A stretch of 64,000 nt of DNA from Salinispora cortesiana (GCF_000484695.1 NZ_AXVR01000007.1:62001-126000); one strand, 5' to 3'; counted from the first letter of the stretch, positions 46,849-56,386 are shown. Notes: generated by a model from the letters alone, not told the origin. Numbers and translations: made by a program.

Positions 46849-48015
46849 TCAGCTTCGTCCGGCTTCGCCATCAGCGAACACCAGGCGCAGGAGACGGTCG
46901 TCCTCCGCCGCCGGAGCTCCGCGTCCGTCGTGGTTCGAGGTGCTCACCCAGAGCGAGCCATCCGGTGCCGCGGCGACTGCCCGCAGCCGGCCGTACTGGT
47001 CGGTGAGCAGGTCGCGCGGTTGGCCGAGCGTGCCGGTGTCGGTCAACTCGACCAGCCAGAGCCGCTGCCCGCGCAGGCAGGCCGTGGCGAGGAGACGCTC
47101 GGTCCGGGCCAGTCCGGAACAGGAGGCCTCCGCCGGCGGCCACCAGACGATCGGGTTCACGTATCGGCTGTCGTCGGCGCGGCCCTCGACCTCCGGCCAC
47201 CCGTAGTTGCCGCCCCGCTCGATCTCGTTGATCTCGTCCCAGGTGTTCTGGCCGAACTCGACGGCGTACATCCGACTGTCGGCGGCCCAGGTGAAGCCCT
47301 GCACGTTCCGGTGCCCCAGGGACCAGACGGGCGAGTCGGGGAAGGGGTTGTCCGGCGCCGGATCGCCGGCGGTGGTGATTCGCAAGATCTTTCCTCCGAG
47401 CCGGTCGCCGTCCTGCGCCTGTTCCCGATCGCCGGCGTCGCCGGTGCTGACGTAGAGCTGCCCGTCCGGGCCGAAGGCGAGGCCACCGCCGTTGTGGGTG
47501 CGCGCCTTCGGGATACCGGTCAGGATCGGGCGCGGCGGCTCGCCGAGGGTGAGCCGGGCGACGCGGTTGTCCCGTTCGGCGGTGTAGTACACGAAGACCG
47601 TCTGGTCCCGCTGATAGTCCGGGGAGACGGCGATCCCCATCAGCCCGCCCTCGCCACCCGCGGTCACCTCGGTGAGGGTCTGGACCACGGTCACCCGCAG
47701 CCCGTCGGGGTCGGACTCCGGCCCGACCTGGAGAATCCGGCCGGAGTCCCGCTCGGTCACCAGCGCGCCCCCGTCCGGGAGGAACGCGATGCCCCACGGG
47801 ACCCGTAGGCCCTTCGCCAGCACGGTGGCCACCACCTCCGGCCCAGTGCTGCCCGGGTCGGAGGTGGTCGGGGTGGGAAAGGTGGGGGGTTCGCCGGCCG
47901 GGTCGGGCCCGGGCTCGCCGAAGCTGCAACCGGCGACGATCAGCAGCGTCGCGCACGACGCCGCGAGGGTAGCCCGAAAGCGGTGGATGCGCAGGTGCGC
48001 GGGACGGGCGTTCAC
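46849..48015 (-). CDS. PQQ-dependent sugar dehydrogenase-like lipoprotein
   Basis: A 388-residue protein that looks like a soluble glucose/sorbosone dehydrogenase beta-propeller. The N-terminus is a lipoprotein signal peptide with lipobox LIVAGC, so it is anchored outside. Family motifs: GLRVPWGIAFLPDGGALVTE, VSPDYQRDQTVFVYYT, THNGGGLAFGPDGQLYVSTG, GHRNVQGFTW and GQNTWDEINEIERGGNYGWP. PQQ and Ca2+ binding are expected from the family, but many such homologues have unproven substrates and may not use PQQ. The GTG at 48015 has only a weak ribosome binding site. It is divergent from a 2-hydroxyacid dehydrogenase gene. Confidence 0.88.
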   Translation of the reverse strand: MNARPAHLRIHRFRATLAASCATLLIVAGCSFGEPGPDPAGEPPTFPTPTTSDPGSTGPEVVATVLAKGLRVPWGIAFLPDGGALVTERDSGRILQVGPESDPDGLRVTVVQTLTEVTAGGEGGLMGIAVSPDYQRDQTVFVYYTAERDNRVARLTLGEPPRPILTGIPKARTHNGGGLAFGPDGQLYVSTGDAGDREQAQDGDRLGGKILRITTAGDPAPDNPFPDSPVWSLGHRNVQGFTWAADSRMYAVEFGQNTWDEINEIERGGNYGWPEVEGRADDSRYVNPIVWWPPAEASCSGLARTERLLATACLRGQRLWLVELTDTGTLGQPRDLLTDQYGRLRAVAAAPDGSLWVSTSNHDGRGAPAAEDDRLLRLVFADGEAGRS

Positions 48016-48095
48016 CGGGACCAGGGTAGCGGCCGGTGGGCCGGTGTGGGCCCCGGAAAAGGGCGGGCCGGTTCGAGGCTCTATCGTCGGCGGGT

Positions 48096-49013
48096 GTGAA
48101 GGTGTGGATCCCCCATGAGCACGGCATGTCCCTCCTCGGCGACCTGCCGGCGGGTGTCACGGTGGAGGTGGCGGAGCCGGACCGGCTCCCGTCCCCGGTG
48201 ACCGACGTCCGGTTCTGGGTCCCGCCGTTCCTGGCCGAGGCGGAGACCACCGACCTGTTGCGGGAGCTGCCGGATCTGGAAGTGGTGCAGCTGTTGACCG
48301 CCGGTGCGGACGCGTGGGTCGGCCGGATGCCGGCGGGTGTGACGCTCTGTGATGCCCGGGGAGTGCACGACCAGGCCACCTCGGAGTGGGTCGTCGCCGC
48401 GATCCTGGCGCACCTCCGCTCCATTCCCACGCTGGTCCGGGCACAGGACCGTCGGGAGTGGGCATACCGCGAGGTGGCGCCCACCGGCGAACTGGCCGGC
48501 AAGCGGGTGTTGATCGTCGGCGCCGGCTCGATCGGCACGGCGCTCGGGGCACGCCTCGCCCCGTTCGAGGTGCGCCTCACCCGGGTGGCCCGGACGGCGC
48601 GGCCCGGCGTCCACGCCGTCGCGGAACTGCCCCGGCTGTTGCCGGAGGCGGATGTGGTGGTGCTGCTGGTGCCGTTGACCGAGCAGACCCGCGGGCTGGT
48701 TGACGAGGCCTTCCTCGCGGCGATGCGCGATGGCGCCCTGCTGGTCAATGCGGCGCGGGGGCCGGTGGCGCGGACCGAGGCGCTCGTCGCCGAGCTGGGC
48801 ACCGGCCGGATCTCGGCCGTACTGGATGTCACCGACCCCGAGCCGCTGCCCGCCGACAACCCGTTGTGGGAGATGCCGAACGTGCTACTCACCCCGCATG
48901 TCGCGGGCTCGGTACAGGGCCTGCTCCCGAGGGCGTACCAGCTGGTGGGCGATCAGATTCGCCGCTGCGCCGCGGGCGAGCAGCCGACCAACGTGGTGGT
49001 GGCGGGCTACTGA
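48096..49013 (+). CDS. D-isomer-specific 2-hydroxyacid dehydrogenase
   Basis: A 305-residue NAD(P)-dependent oxidoreductase. The Rossmann fold is VLIVGAGSIGTALGARLAPF; the catalytic Arg is in VNAARGPVARTEAL, the Glu in TDPEPLPADNPLW and the His in LLTPHVAGS. The N-terminal part is shorter than in SerA, and there is no ACT domain, so it resembles phosphoglycerate dehydrogenase-like or glyoxylate/hydroxypyruvate reductases. The GTG at 48096 begins with VKVWIPHEHG, the first strand. Its last bases overlap the facing PH-type gene by seven. Confidence 0.9.
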   Translation: MKVWIPHEHGMSLLGDLPAGVTVEVAEPDRLPSPVTDVRFWVPPFLAEAETTDLLRELPDLEVVQLLTAGADAWVGRMPAGVTLCDARGVHDQATSEWVVAAILAHLRSIPTLVRAQDRREWAYREVAPTGELAGKRVLIVGAGSIGTALGARLAPFEVRLTRVARTARPGVHAVAELPRLLPEADVVVLLVPLTEQTRGLVDEAFLAAMRDGALLVNAARGPVARTEALVAELGTGRISAVLDVTDPEPLPADNPLWEMPNVLLTPHVAGSVQGLLPRAYQLVGDQIRRCAAGEQPTNVVVAGY

Positions 49014-49396
49014 ATCGACTGGTCGGCCGGGCCGGGTGCGGGCCGCTCGGTGACCGCGACGAGCCGGGGCAGGTCGTCCCGGCGGACGGCGGGCAGCGTG
49101 ACCGTCTGACCGTCGGTGAGCCGAGCGACCGCCCGGCCAGCTGGATCCGCGCCCAACTCGACGATCTGCTCCCAGCCGACTCGGCGCTGGCCGGCGAGAG
49201 CCCGCAGGCACAGCCCCTGTGCGGTGACGTCGGTGCCGGCCCGCCAGGCCCACCCGACGAGGAGGAGCGGTACGAGGAGCACCGGCAACAGGTACCACCG
49301 GGCGGCGGCCAGGGGCAGGGCGCCGAAGAAGGCGACCACCGCGGCTACCAGCAGGGCCTGGTTGTGCCGGAATCGGAGGGTGTCGGAGCTGCTCAC
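49007..49396 (-). CDS. Small membrane protein with PH-like domain
   Basis: A 129-residue protein with two membrane segments (ALLVAAVVAFFGALPLAAAR and LLPVLLVPLLLVGWAWRAG) followed by a ~60-residue beta domain (DVTAQGLCLRALAGQRRVGW, LGADPAGRAVARLTDGQTVTLP) like bacterial PH (bPH) domains. It has a GTG start. Its tail overlaps that of the convergent dehydrogenase gene. Related small proteins are common in actinobacteria; the function is unknown. Confidence 0.8.
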   Translation of the reverse strand: MSSSDTLRFRHNQALLVAAVVAFFGALPLAAARWYLLPVLLVPLLLVGWAWRAGTDVTAQGLCLRALAGQRRVGWEQIVELGADPAGRAVARLTDGQTVTLPAVRRDDLPRLVAVTERPAPGPADQSIQ

Positions 49397-49491
49397 CCTG
49401 TGATGATCCCACCTGTCCCCAGCGGTGTCGGGACGGGGCGGTCCCCTGCGCCGCGGGTGGCGGCACAGTCGATCATCGCCAGGAGTGCGGC

Positions 49492-49525
49492 GCTCCGACC
49501 CGCCGCCTCTGCGGCGGGTCGGAGC
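49492..49525 (-). terminator. Terminator after the beta-helix gene
   Basis: Arms 49492-49506 and 49511-49525 form a perfect 15-bp stem with a CTCT loop, just past the stop of the minus-strand gene at 49543. Confidence 0.8.
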
Positions 49526-49542
49526 CCCGCGTGGGTGCCGGT

Positions 49543-50943
49543 TCAGGCTGGGCAGTCGGGAACGTCGCCGACGCAGTTGTTGGGCCGGTTCTTGATAACG
49601 ATGGTGCCGGTGGCGGTGTTCAGGTCAACCGTCCCACCGTTGTTGACGATGCCGCCGCCGTCGACCGTGGCGATGTTCTTCACCACCTGCGTGTTGAACA
49701 GCGTCACCGTGCCCCCGGAGTTGTAGATGCCGCCGCCCTCCTCGGCCTGGTTGCCGATGACCTTCGTGTTGCGCATCACCAGCACGCTGAAGTTGTACAC
49801 GCCGCCGCCGAGGCTCGAGAGGGAGGTGTTGCCCTGGATGAGGCCATCCTCGACCACAGCGGTGGAGTCGGTTCCGACGAACAGGCCGCCGGCAAACCCG
49901 ACGGAGGCGGTGTTGTTGGTGATCTTCACCCGCTTCAGGGTGAGCTGTCCGTCGACCTGGATCCCAGCGAAATTACTCGAGCGGTTGCCGGTGATCGTGC
50001 TGTCGACGACGGTGCCGATACCGTCGTTGAGGATCAGTAGGCCGCCGGCTCCCCCGGAGTTGTTGTCGGCGATCAGGCTGTGCCGGATCGTCACGACGGC
50101 GGAGGAGCCGATGCTGACCACACCGCCCACGGCGCCTGCGGTGTTCGCCTTGACCACTGCTTTCTCCAGAGTCAACCGTCCCCCGGAGTTGGTGATACCG
50201 CCGCCGGTGGCGACGGCGGTATTGCGACTCACGGTGGTGTGTCGCACGGTGGTGACGCCGGCGCTGTAAATGCCCCCGCCGCTTCCGTTGGCGATGTTGC
50301 GGGTGATGGTGCTGTGGTTGGTGGTGAGTGCGCCGCCGGTGTTGACGAGGATGCCGCCGCCGTCGCCGTCGGTTTGTCCGCCGGTGACGGTGAGGTGGTT
50401 GAGGGCGAGGTCGCCACCGGTGTCGACGGTGAGGATTCTGAACTGTTCGACGGCGGCGGCGCGTTCAATGACGGTGTGTTTGCCGCCGTTGAGGGTGATG
50501 GGGGTGGTGATGTCGGGGAGGCCGGCGTCGTCGATGGTGGCGGTGAGCAGGTAGGTGCACTTGCTGGCGAGGTTGAGGGTGGCGCCGCCGCGGGCGTTGG
50601 CGAGGGTGATCGCGGCGATCAGCTTGTCCGCGTCACAGGGGACCGGGATGCCCTTCGTGTCCTTACCCCTGCCGTCGTGGGCGCTCCCGCCCCCCTTGGC
50701 TCGCTCGTCGTGGTGGTCGCCTCCGGCGGAGGGGGCGCCACGGTGTTTCCCGGGCCGGTCGTCGCTACTGCTGATGGCGCGTCCGACCGCATCCCCGATC
50801 GGGGTGACGGTGATGCCGGCGGCGGTGAGGGCCAGGCCGGTCACCCCGGCCAGCCCGGCGGCCCACCAGCGCCGCCGTGACCTCGCCCGGTGCCCGCCGG
50901 GGCGGTCCGGTTCGGGTGTCTGGATGTGTTCCTGCTGGTTCAT
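49543..50943 (-). CDS. Exported right-handed parallel beta-helix repeat protein
   Basis: A 466-residue protein. A short polar N-terminus with an Arg-rich run (RARSRRRWW) precedes a hydrophobic segment (AAGLAGVTGLALTAAGITV), which is either a signal peptide or a membrane anchor. After an Asp/His/Lys-rich stretch comes a repetitive beta region of ~10 rungs, each about 24-30 residues with patterns such as GGGIYNSGGTVTLFNTQVVK and GGGILVNTGGALTTNHS. This fits the Polymorphic-membrane-protein/pectate-lyase-like helix. No catalytic acidic cluster is apparent, so it is more likely a surface or binding protein. The start follows a folded leader. Function unknown. Confidence 0.82.
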   Translation of the reverse strand: MNQQEHIQTPEPDRPGGHRARSRRRWWAAGLAGVTGLALTAAGITVTPIGDAVGRAISSSDDRPGKHRGAPSAGGDHHDERAKGGGSAHDGRGKDTKGIPVPCDADKLIAAITLANARGGATLNLASKCTYLLTATIDDAGLPDITTPITLNGGKHTVIERAAAVEQFRILTVDTGGDLALNHLTVTGGQTDGDGGGILVNTGGALTTNHSTITRNIANGSGGGIYSAGVTTVRHTTVSRNTAVATGGGITNSGGRLTLEKAVVKANTAGAVGGVVSIGSSAVVTIRHSLIADNNSGGAGGLLILNDGIGTVVDSTITGNRSSNFAGIQVDGQLTLKRVKITNNTASVGFAGGLFVGTDSTAVVEDGLIQGNTSLSSLGGGVYNFSVLVMRNTKVIGNQAEEGGGIYNSGGTVTLFNTQVVKNIATVDGGGIVNNGGTVDLNTATGTIVIKNRPNNCVGDVPDCPA

Positions 50944-51492
50944 CGCGGTGTCGGTGTCCTTCCCCCGTGAACGACGAGGAGCCGTCCGCCCGGTGGTGCC
51001 TGACCGGGTGGGTTCCTCGGCTACCGAGCGGGCGGTAGCGGCCAACCCGGACGCTAAACCGACAAACAGATCAAATGAACATGAACCCGAAAAACCTGCC
51101 CAAAACAGACAAAGCTCTGCTGTGGTCGCCCGCTCCGGTTGATCCTGCTCGCTCGTCCCGGGGTGGTCGACGCGGCGCACGCCCGGCGTCGGCCGCGAGG
51201 GGGCTCAGGGGAGTTGACGTCGAACAGGGGTGCCGGCGGGTGACGCTGGGTTCGCGGCTGCGTGCGGCGCGAAGCTATTCCAGAAAGGCGGTACCGAACG
51301 GCATCACATAAAGTGTTCGGGTAACTGCTAAGTGCTGGAATTTAAGCCTTATTAAGGTATTTCTGGGACGGGTCTATGGCTAGATCTATGTGAATGTCGG
51401 AGATTGGTCGGTAGAGTCAACCATCGGTGCGGCGGAGGTGGGTTCCGGTTTCTCCGCCGCGGTATTGCCGACCGGCAGACGAGGAGGACGAC
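50944..51492. other. 549-bp intergenic region with folded leader and AT-rich promoter zones
   Basis: No gene is seen on either strand. The left part (50976-51038) holds a nested set of inverted repeats belonging to the leader of the beta-helix gene. The part at about 51060-51120 is A-rich, unlike the surroundings, and may hold that gene's promoter. The right part (51300-51420) is again AT-rich, with the near-palindrome CCTTATTAAGG (51348-51358), and probably promotes the small ORF at 51493. Confidence 0.6.
50976..51038 (-). promoter_or_regulatory. Structured mRNA leader of the beta-helix gene
   Basis: Three stems are present on the minus strand: CTACCG/CGGTAG (51021-51026 and 51033-51038), and CGAGGA/TCCTCG (50975-50980 and 51014-51019) enclosing CCCGGT/ACCGGG (50989-50994 and 51003-51008). 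They end about 32 nt before the start codon. I cannot match this to a known riboswitch class. Confidence 0.45.
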
Positions 51493-51654
51493 GTGACGAT
51501 TCAGAAGGTCGTGAGACTGGTCGCTGTTGTTGTAATCGCCGTGACGGGGCTCACGAATCCAACCGATCCGGGGACTGAGCAGCAAGAAAAGAAACCCGCC
51601 GCCACCGGTGAATCGCGGATCTCGCTCGCCGAATCGTGTCCATGTCCGATGTGA
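51493..51654 (+). CDS. 53-residue small protein, possibly exported
   Basis: A small ORF starting GTG-ACG with GAGGAGG 5 bases upstream, an almost ideal ribosome binding site. It encodes VTIQKVVRLVAVVVIAVTGL, a single hydrophobic segment after a short basic start, then a polar part with Thr/Pro/Glu/Lys and the ending SCPCPM. It could be a signal-peptide-bearing secreted peptide or a single-pass membrane peptide; the Cys-Pro-Cys end might be modified or bind metal. An AT-rich promoter-like zone precedes it, and a hairpin follows 20 bases after the stop, so it seems a complete transcription unit. I recognise no family. Confidence 0.6.
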   Translation: MTIQKVVRLVAVVVIAVTGLTNPTDPGTEQQEKKPAATGESRISLAESCPCPM

Positions 51655-51674
51655 GTTGTGTCCGTGCCGACAAC

Positions 51675-51714
51675 CAGCCCGGCCCGGTCCGCTCGGTAGG
51701 CGGAGGGCCGGCTG
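51675..51714 (+). terminator. Terminator hairpin after the 53-residue ORF
   Basis: CAGCCCGGCCC (51675-51685) pairs with GGGCCGGCTG (51705-51714) with one bulged base, with a further inner TCCGC/GCGGA stem. A second stem, CTCGGGG/CCCCGAG (51730-51736 and 51744-51750), lies nearer the ilvD end and probably serves that gene. Confidence 0.6.
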
Positions 51715-51769
51715 GCGTTCCCGGGTCTTCTCGGGGCGGCGGTCCCCGAGGTCGCGCCCCGAAATCCGG

Positions 51770-53617
51770 CTACTCGGGGACGCGGCGGTAGGCGCCGTCG
51801 CTGGCGGAGGTCGCCATGGCGGCGTACGCGCGCAGCGCCGCCGAGACGGGGCGCTGCCGCTCCGCCGGCGTGTACGGCCGGTCTCGCTTCTCCTGCGCGA
51901 CCCGGCGAGCATCCAACACCTCGGCCGGTATAGCCAACTCGATGGCCCGGTTCGGAATGTCGATGACGATCTCGTCGCCCGATTCGACCAGGGCGATCAG
52001 CCCGCCAGCGGCGGCCTCCGGGGAGACGTGCCCGACCGACAACCCGGAGGTCCCGCCGGAGAACCGGCCGTCGGTGAGCAGCGCGCAGGCCCGCCCCAAC
52101 CCCCGGCCCTTGAGGAACGAGGTGGGGTAGAGCATCTCCTGCATCCCCGGCCCGCCCCGGGGGCCCTCGTAGCGGATCACCACCACGTCCCCCGTGACCA
52201 CCTCCTTGGCCAGGATGGCGGCGACCGCGTCGTCCTGGGACTCGTAGACCTTGGCCGGGCCGCGGAAGGTCAGGCACTCCTCGGGCACCCCGGCGGTCTT
52301 CACCACACAGCCCTCCGGCGCCAGGTTGCCGTGCAGGATGGCCAGCCCCCCGTCCGCGGTGTACGCGTGGGCCCGGTCCCGGACGCAGCCGCCGGTCGCA
52401 TCGGTGTCCAGCGTGGACCAGCGGTTGGTGGTGGAGAACGGCTCGACGGTGCGCACCCCGCCGGGTGCGGCGTGGAACAGCTCGATCGCCTTCGGTGTCG
52501 CGGTGCCGCCGCGAATGTCCCAGTCGGCGAGCCAGCGCTCCAGCGAAGAGGAGTGCACCGCGTGGACCTCCCGGTTGAGCAGGCCGGCCCGGTCCAGCTC
52601 ACCGAGGATGGCCGGGATTCCGCCCGCCCGGTGGACGTCCTCCATGTGGTAATTGGGGGAGTTCGGTGCGACCTTGGCCAGGCAGGGCACCCGCCGGGAG
52701 ATGGCGTCGATGTCCATCACCCCGAAGTCCAGCTCGGCCTCGCGGGCGGCGGCGAGTAGGTGCAGGATGGTGTTCGTCGAGCCACCCATCGCGACGTCGA
52801 GGGCGACCGCGTTGTCGAAGGCGGCGCGGCTGGCGACCGCGCGGGGCAGCACCGTGGCGTCGTCCCCGTCGTACCAGCGTTTGGCGATCTCGACGACGGT
52901 GCGGCCGGCCTCGACGAAGAGCGACCGGCGGGCGGCGTGGGTCGCCAGGGTCGACCCGTTGCCGGGCAGGGCCAGGCCGATCGCCTCGGTGAGGCAGTTC
53001 ATCGAGTTGGCGGTGAACATGCCGGAGCACGAGCCGCAGGTGGGGCAGGCCGAGCGTTCGATCTGGTCGAGTTGGTCGTCGGTGACCGCCTCGTTGGAGG
53101 CGGCGATCATCGCGTCGATCAGGTCGATCTTGGAGTGCACGACTCCCTCGATCGCGACGGTCTTCCCGGCCTCCATCGGACCGCCGGAGACGAAGACGGT
53201 CGGGATGTTCAGCCGCAGTGCGGCCAGCAGCATCCCAGGGGTGATCTTGTCGCAGTTGGAGATGCAGACCAGGGCGTCGGCGCAGTGCGCGTTGACCATG
53301 TACTCCACCGCGTCGGCGATCAGTTCCCGGCTGGGCAGCGAGTAGAGCATGCCGCCGTGGCCCATCGCGATGCCGTCGTCCACGGCGATGGTGTTGAACT
53401 CCCGGCCCACCCCGCCGGACTCGGCTACCGCCTCGGCCACCAAGCCGCCGAGTTCCTTGAGGTGGACATGCCCCGGAACGAACTGGGTGAAACTGTTGGC
53501 GATGGCGACGATCGGCTTGCCGAAGTCGTCGTCGGTCATCCCGGTGGCCCGCCACAGGGCTCGGGCACCGGCCATCGTCCGACCGTGGGTGGAGGTCCTC
53601 GACCGCAGCTCAGGCAT
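51770..53617 (-). CDS. ilvD: Dihydroxy-acid dehydratase
   Basis: A 615-residue Fe-S enzyme making 2-oxo acids of valine, leucine and isoleucine synthesis from the dihydroxy acids. It has the cluster-binding cysteines in [12 protein letters not shown] and [11 protein letters not shown], the N-terminal [20 protein letters not shown] block, and the C-terminal [20 protein letters not shown] and [20 protein letters not shown]. The ATG at 53617 gives the usual [19 protein letters not shown] start; upstream in-frame sequence to 53686 is not needed. It lies opposite to ilvBNC, separated by a GGDEF-EAL gene, so it is transcribed on its own. Confidence 0.97.
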   Translation of the reverse strand: MPELRSRTSTHGRTMAGARALWRATGMTDDDFGKPIVAIANSFTQFVPGHVHLKELGGLVAEAVAESGGVGREFNTIAVDDGIAMGHGGMLYSLPSRELIADAVEYMVNAHCADALVCISNCDKITPGMLLAALRLNIPTVFVSGGPMEAGKTVAIEGVVHSKIDLIDAMIAASNEAVTDDQLDQIERSACPTCGSCSGMFTANSMNCLTEAIGLALPGNGSTLATHAARRSLFVEAGRTVVEIAKRWYDGDDATVLPRAVASRAAFDNAVALDVAMGGSTNTILHLLAAAREAELDFGVMDIDAISRRVPCLAKVAPNSPNYHMEDVHRAGGIPAILGELDRAGLLNREVHAVHSSSLERWLADWDIRGGTATPKAIELFHAAPGGVRTVEPFSTTNRWSTLDTDATGGCVRDRAHAYTADGGLAILHGNLAPEGCVVKTAGVPEECLTFRGPAKVYESQDDAVAAILAKEVVTGDVVVIRYEGPRGGPGMQEMLYPTSFLKGRGLGRACALLTDGRFSGGTSGLSVGHVSPEAAAGGLIALVESGDEIVIDIPNRAIELAIPAEVLDARRVAQEKRDRPYTPAERQRPVSAALRAYAAMATSASDGAYRRVPE

Positions 53618-53728
53618 GCGTACCAGTCTGGCACCGCCGCGGGGGTGACCGGAGCCCGAGCCGGACGTGTCCCAACAGATGCGCATCCCGACCCCCCATA
53701 CCCCGCGTTCATCCGGCAGAGTTGGGCT

Positions 53729-56041
53729 GTGTTGCTACCCACGAGTCGGCTTCGCGGCGCGGTGCGGAGCGGGCTCACCCGCAAGCCGGCTGCCATCCCG
53801 GCGGCGGGCGGCGCCCGCCGGTTGTCGGCGCGCCGCCCCGCGGCGTTTCTCCTCCTCGCCGTGGCCGCGGTCATCGGCCTGGTCGCGGTCGTGGCCGGCG
53901 TGGCGGTACTGCTGGCCGCTGCCGGGCAGCCCGAGTCGGTCCCCTCGGTCGGCTGGGCCGAGGTGGTCGCCCTGGCCACCGCGACCAGCGGGCTGCTCTT
54001 CGGAGCCGGGCTGCTCCGCCTCCCCGGCATGGCCCCCACCATCGGGGTGGCCACCCGGCTGTTGCTGGACGGGATGATCATCTCGACCGCGCTCTGGTTC
54101 GTGGGTTGGGTGCTCCTCGCCGAGCCGACCCGTCTGCTCGGATCCGCTCCGGCGGTCGGTGCGCCGATCCTGCTCGCCACCGCCAGCGCGGCGCTGATCG
54201 TGGGCCTCGCCACCGTCGTGGTGTTTCGGGTCTCGTCGCCGCGGCGCCGGCTCGCCGCGCTCGGCGCCGGTTCCGCCGCGACGACCGTCGGTGGGCTCGG
54301 CGTCGCCACCGGGCTGCTGATGGCTGAGGCGGGGTTGGCGTTCGGTGGCGCGACGGTGGCCGTCGCCGGCCTGCTGACCGTGGCGCTGGTGCTCCATGGG
54401 TTCGATCGTCCCTGCCAGTCGGACATCGACCCGACCCGGCGCGAGGGTGAGCACGCCGTCCTGCCGATCCTGGTGATGGCGGGCGCGGCGGCGTACCACC
54501 TGCTCCAGGATGGCCGCTTCGAACCGTGCGGCATGGCCGCTGCCAGCGTCGAGGTCTTCGCCCTGGTCGCCCGGCAGTACCTGACCCTGCACGACGTCCG
54601 CCGGTACGCGCGCCGGCTGGTCGAGGGGGAGGCGCACTTCCGGGAGTTGGCACACACCGACGCCCTGACCGGCCTGGCGAACCGGCGGGGACTGCTGCGG
54701 GCCCTGCACCGCTGCGCCGAGCAGGGCACCCCGTGCGTCCTGCTCCTGCTCGACCTGGACGGCTTCAAGAACGTCAATGATGTGCGTGGTCACGACGCCG
54801 GCGACGCCGTCCTGGCCGAGGTGGGCCGGCGGCTACGCGCCCCCCTGGGCTTCGGCGAGTTGGCGGCCCGGCTCGGCGGGGACGAGTTCGCCGTCCTGCT
54901 GCCCGGCTCGCCGGCCACCGTCGACCAGATGGGGGAGCGACTCCTCGGGGCGCTGGCGGCCGCGTACGAACTGCCCGAGGGGCCCGTCTTCCTCTCGGCG
55001 AGCATCGGCATCGCCGGTTGGGCCCGGCAACCCGATGTCGACCTGCTGCTGCGCCACGCCGACCTGGCCCTGCGCTACGCCAAGCAGCGCGGCAAGAACC
55101 GGATCGAGCGGTACGACGTCGCCTACGACCAGCTGTTGAGCCGGCGGGCCACGCTTGAGCACGAGCTGCGGGGGGCGATCGAGCGCGACGAGCTGCGGCT
55201 GGTGTTCCAACCGGTGGCGTCGCTGCCGTCGGTGCGCCCGGTCGGTGCCGAGGCGCTGCTCCGGTGGCGCCATCCGGAGCTGGGTGCGGTCCGCCCGGAT
55301 GAGTTCATCCCGCTCGCCGAGGAGTGCGGCATGATCGCCAAGCTGGGGGCGTGGGTGTTGGACCAGGCCTGCCAGCAGCTCGCCCGTTGGCTCGCCGACG
55401 GGCATGACGTGTGGGTGTCGGTCAACGTCTCGCCGCGAGAGCTGCACGCCCCGGCCTACGTCGGTCAGGTCGCTGACGCGCTGCGGGCACATCGGGTTCC
55501 GCCGCAGCGCCTGGTGCTGGAGGTCACCGAGCACGCCGTCGCCACCGACCTGGACGAGCTGATCCGGCGGTTGACCGCGCTGCGCCGGACCGGGGTTCGG
55601 ATCGCGTTGGACGACTTCGGCGCCGGCTACTCCTCCCTCGGCCAGCTTCGGCGGCTTCCGCTCGACATCCTCAAGATCGATCACAGTCTCGTCGCCGGGC
55701 ATGAGCCGGTTCGTCCGGTGGACGCCGACGGCCCGGCATTCGCCCCGATGGTCGATATTGTCATGCGCCTGGGGCATCAGTTGGGTCTCGGGGTTATCGC
55801 CGAGGGGGTTACGACTCCGACCGCCCTGGCCGAAGTGGTCGCCGCGGGCTGCCACTTCGGCCAGGGCGCCCTCCTCGGCTGGGGGGTGCCGGCCGAGCAC
55901 CTGGAGGCGATGTTGGTGGCGGCCACCTCGTCGCACGCCCCGCCGGTCGCCATAGCGATGCCGCCCGTGCTGGCCTCCGGCCCGCCGCTGCCCCGCCGGC
56001 CGCCGTCTCGGCCGGGGCCCGGGCAGCCGGTGCCGGAGTAG
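53729..56041 (+). CDS. Membrane GGDEF-EAL protein (c-di-GMP turnover)
   Basis: About 770 residues. A basic N-terminus is followed by about eight membrane helices over residues 30-270. The GGDEF domain has [14 protein letters not shown] and [11 protein letters not shown]; the EAL domain has [40 protein letters not shown] and [13 protein letters not shown], then EGVTTPT. Both active sites look complete, so it may make or break c-di-GMP. It is the second such protein in the window and has no long insert between domains. The frame is open far upstream over ilvD, but that part is antisense; I chose the GTG at 53729, whose ribosome binding site is weak. The Pro/Arg tail is disordered. Confidence 0.9.
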   Translation: MLLPTSRLRGAVRSGLTRKPAAIPAAGGARRLSARRPAAFLLLAVAAVIGLVAVVAGVAVLLAAAGQPESVPSVGWAEVVALATATSGLLFGAGLLRLPGMAPTIGVATRLLLDGMIISTALWFVGWVLLAEPTRLLGSAPAVGAPILLATASAALIVGLATVVVFRVSSPRRRLAALGAGSAATTVGGLGVATGLLMAEAGLAFGGATVAVAGLLTVALVLHGFDRPCQSDIDPTRREGEHAVLPILVMAGAAAYHLLQDGRFEPCGMAAASVEVFALVARQYLTLHDVRRYARRLVEGEAHFRELAHTDALTGLANRRGLLRALHRCAEQGTPCVLLLLDLDGFKNVNDVRGHDAGDAVLAEVGRRLRAPLGFGELAARLGGDEFAVLLPGSPATVDQMGERLLGALAAAYELPEGPVFLSASIGIAGWARQPDVDLLLRHADLALRYAKQRGKNRIERYDVAYDQLLSRRATLEHELRGAIERDELRLVFQPVASLPSVRPVGAEALLRWRHPELGAVRPDEFIPLAEECGMIAKLGAWVLDQACQQLARWLADGHDVWVSVNVSPRELHAPAYVGQVADALRAHRVPPQRLVLEVTEHAVATDLDELIRRLTALRRTGVRIALDDFGAGYSSLGQLRRLPLDILKIDHSLVAGHEPVRPVDADGPAFAPMVDIVMRLGHQLGLGVIAEGVTTPTALAEVVAAGCHFGQGALLGWGVPAEHLEAMLVAATSSHAPPVAIAMPPVLASGPPLPRRPPSRPGPGQPVPE

Positions 56042-56176
56042 CCCGGTCGGGTAGCTGGTGCCGGCCGGAGCAGCCCGGGTCGAAACTGGCCGGGTCAGCC
56101 CCGGGATCGGTCGGTGGTGCCAACTGTCCCGGGGCGGAAGTTTGCGATCGATCCGTTAACCAGTATGTGGGATAGG

Positions 56177-56211
56177 TTGACTCATTGCTTGAGATCCGTC
56201 ATGCTGTTCCC
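56177..56211 (+). promoter_or_regulatory. Probable promoter of the ilvBNC leader
   Basis: TTGACT at 56177-56182 resembles a -35 box. A weak -10 (CATGCT, 56200-56205) lies 17 bases further. Transcription would then start close to the leader ATG at 56212, implying a leaderless leader peptide. The rest of the gap from 56042 shows no gene. Confidence 0.4.
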
Positions 56212-56247
56212 ATGTCGTCGTACCGGTCGCTGCGAGTACTTACCTGA
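56212..56247 (+). CDS. ilvB leader peptide, 11 residues
   Basis: ATG TCG TCG TAC CGG TCG CTG CGA GTA CTT ACC TGA reads MSSYRSLRVLT. Near its end are Leu-Arg-Val-Leu, with GTA and CTT, which are rare codons in such a high-GC genome. It ends exactly where a 10-bp stem begins and lies about 30 bases before a terminator, 140 bp upstream of ilvB. This is the arrangement of an attenuation leader controlled by charged Leu/Val tRNA. It is known that ilvBNC is attenuated in Corynebacterium; here it is inferred from the sequence. Confidence 0.65.
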   Translation: MSSYRSLRVLT

Positions 56248-56272
56248 GCGCGCTCTCCCACTGAGAGTGCGC
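56248..56272 (+). promoter_or_regulatory. Attenuator stem 1 of ilvBNC
   Basis: GCGCGCTCTC (56248-56257) pairs fully with GAGAGTGCGC (56263-56272), one G-T wobble, loop CCACT. The right arm can instead pair, through GTGCG (56267-56271), with CGCAC (56288-56292) of the terminator, so the two states exclude each other. Confidence 0.6.
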
Positions 56273-56274
56273 TG

Positions 56275-56304
56275 GCCCCGTGCATCCCGCACGCGGGCTT
56301 TTTT
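56275..56304 (+). terminator. Attenuator terminator before ilvB
   Basis: GCCCCGTGC (56275-56283) and GCACGCGGGC (56289-56298) form a 9-bp stem with one bulged C and a 5-nt loop, followed directly by six T. It is the only terminator in the window with a real T-run. It lies 80 bases before the ilvB start. Confidence 0.75.
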
Positions 56305-56386
56305 GTTGCCGTCAGATCCGCCGGGCGTTCCGCCGGCGTTCCACCGCAGAACCCACCGCACCCTCCAGCCGAAGGCTTGAACCGCC

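Noticed and set aside
52760..53728. Upstream extension of the second GGDEF-EAL gene by 323 codons
   Set aside because: It lies fully antisense to ilvD and has shadow-like composition; the membrane part begins only after 53729.
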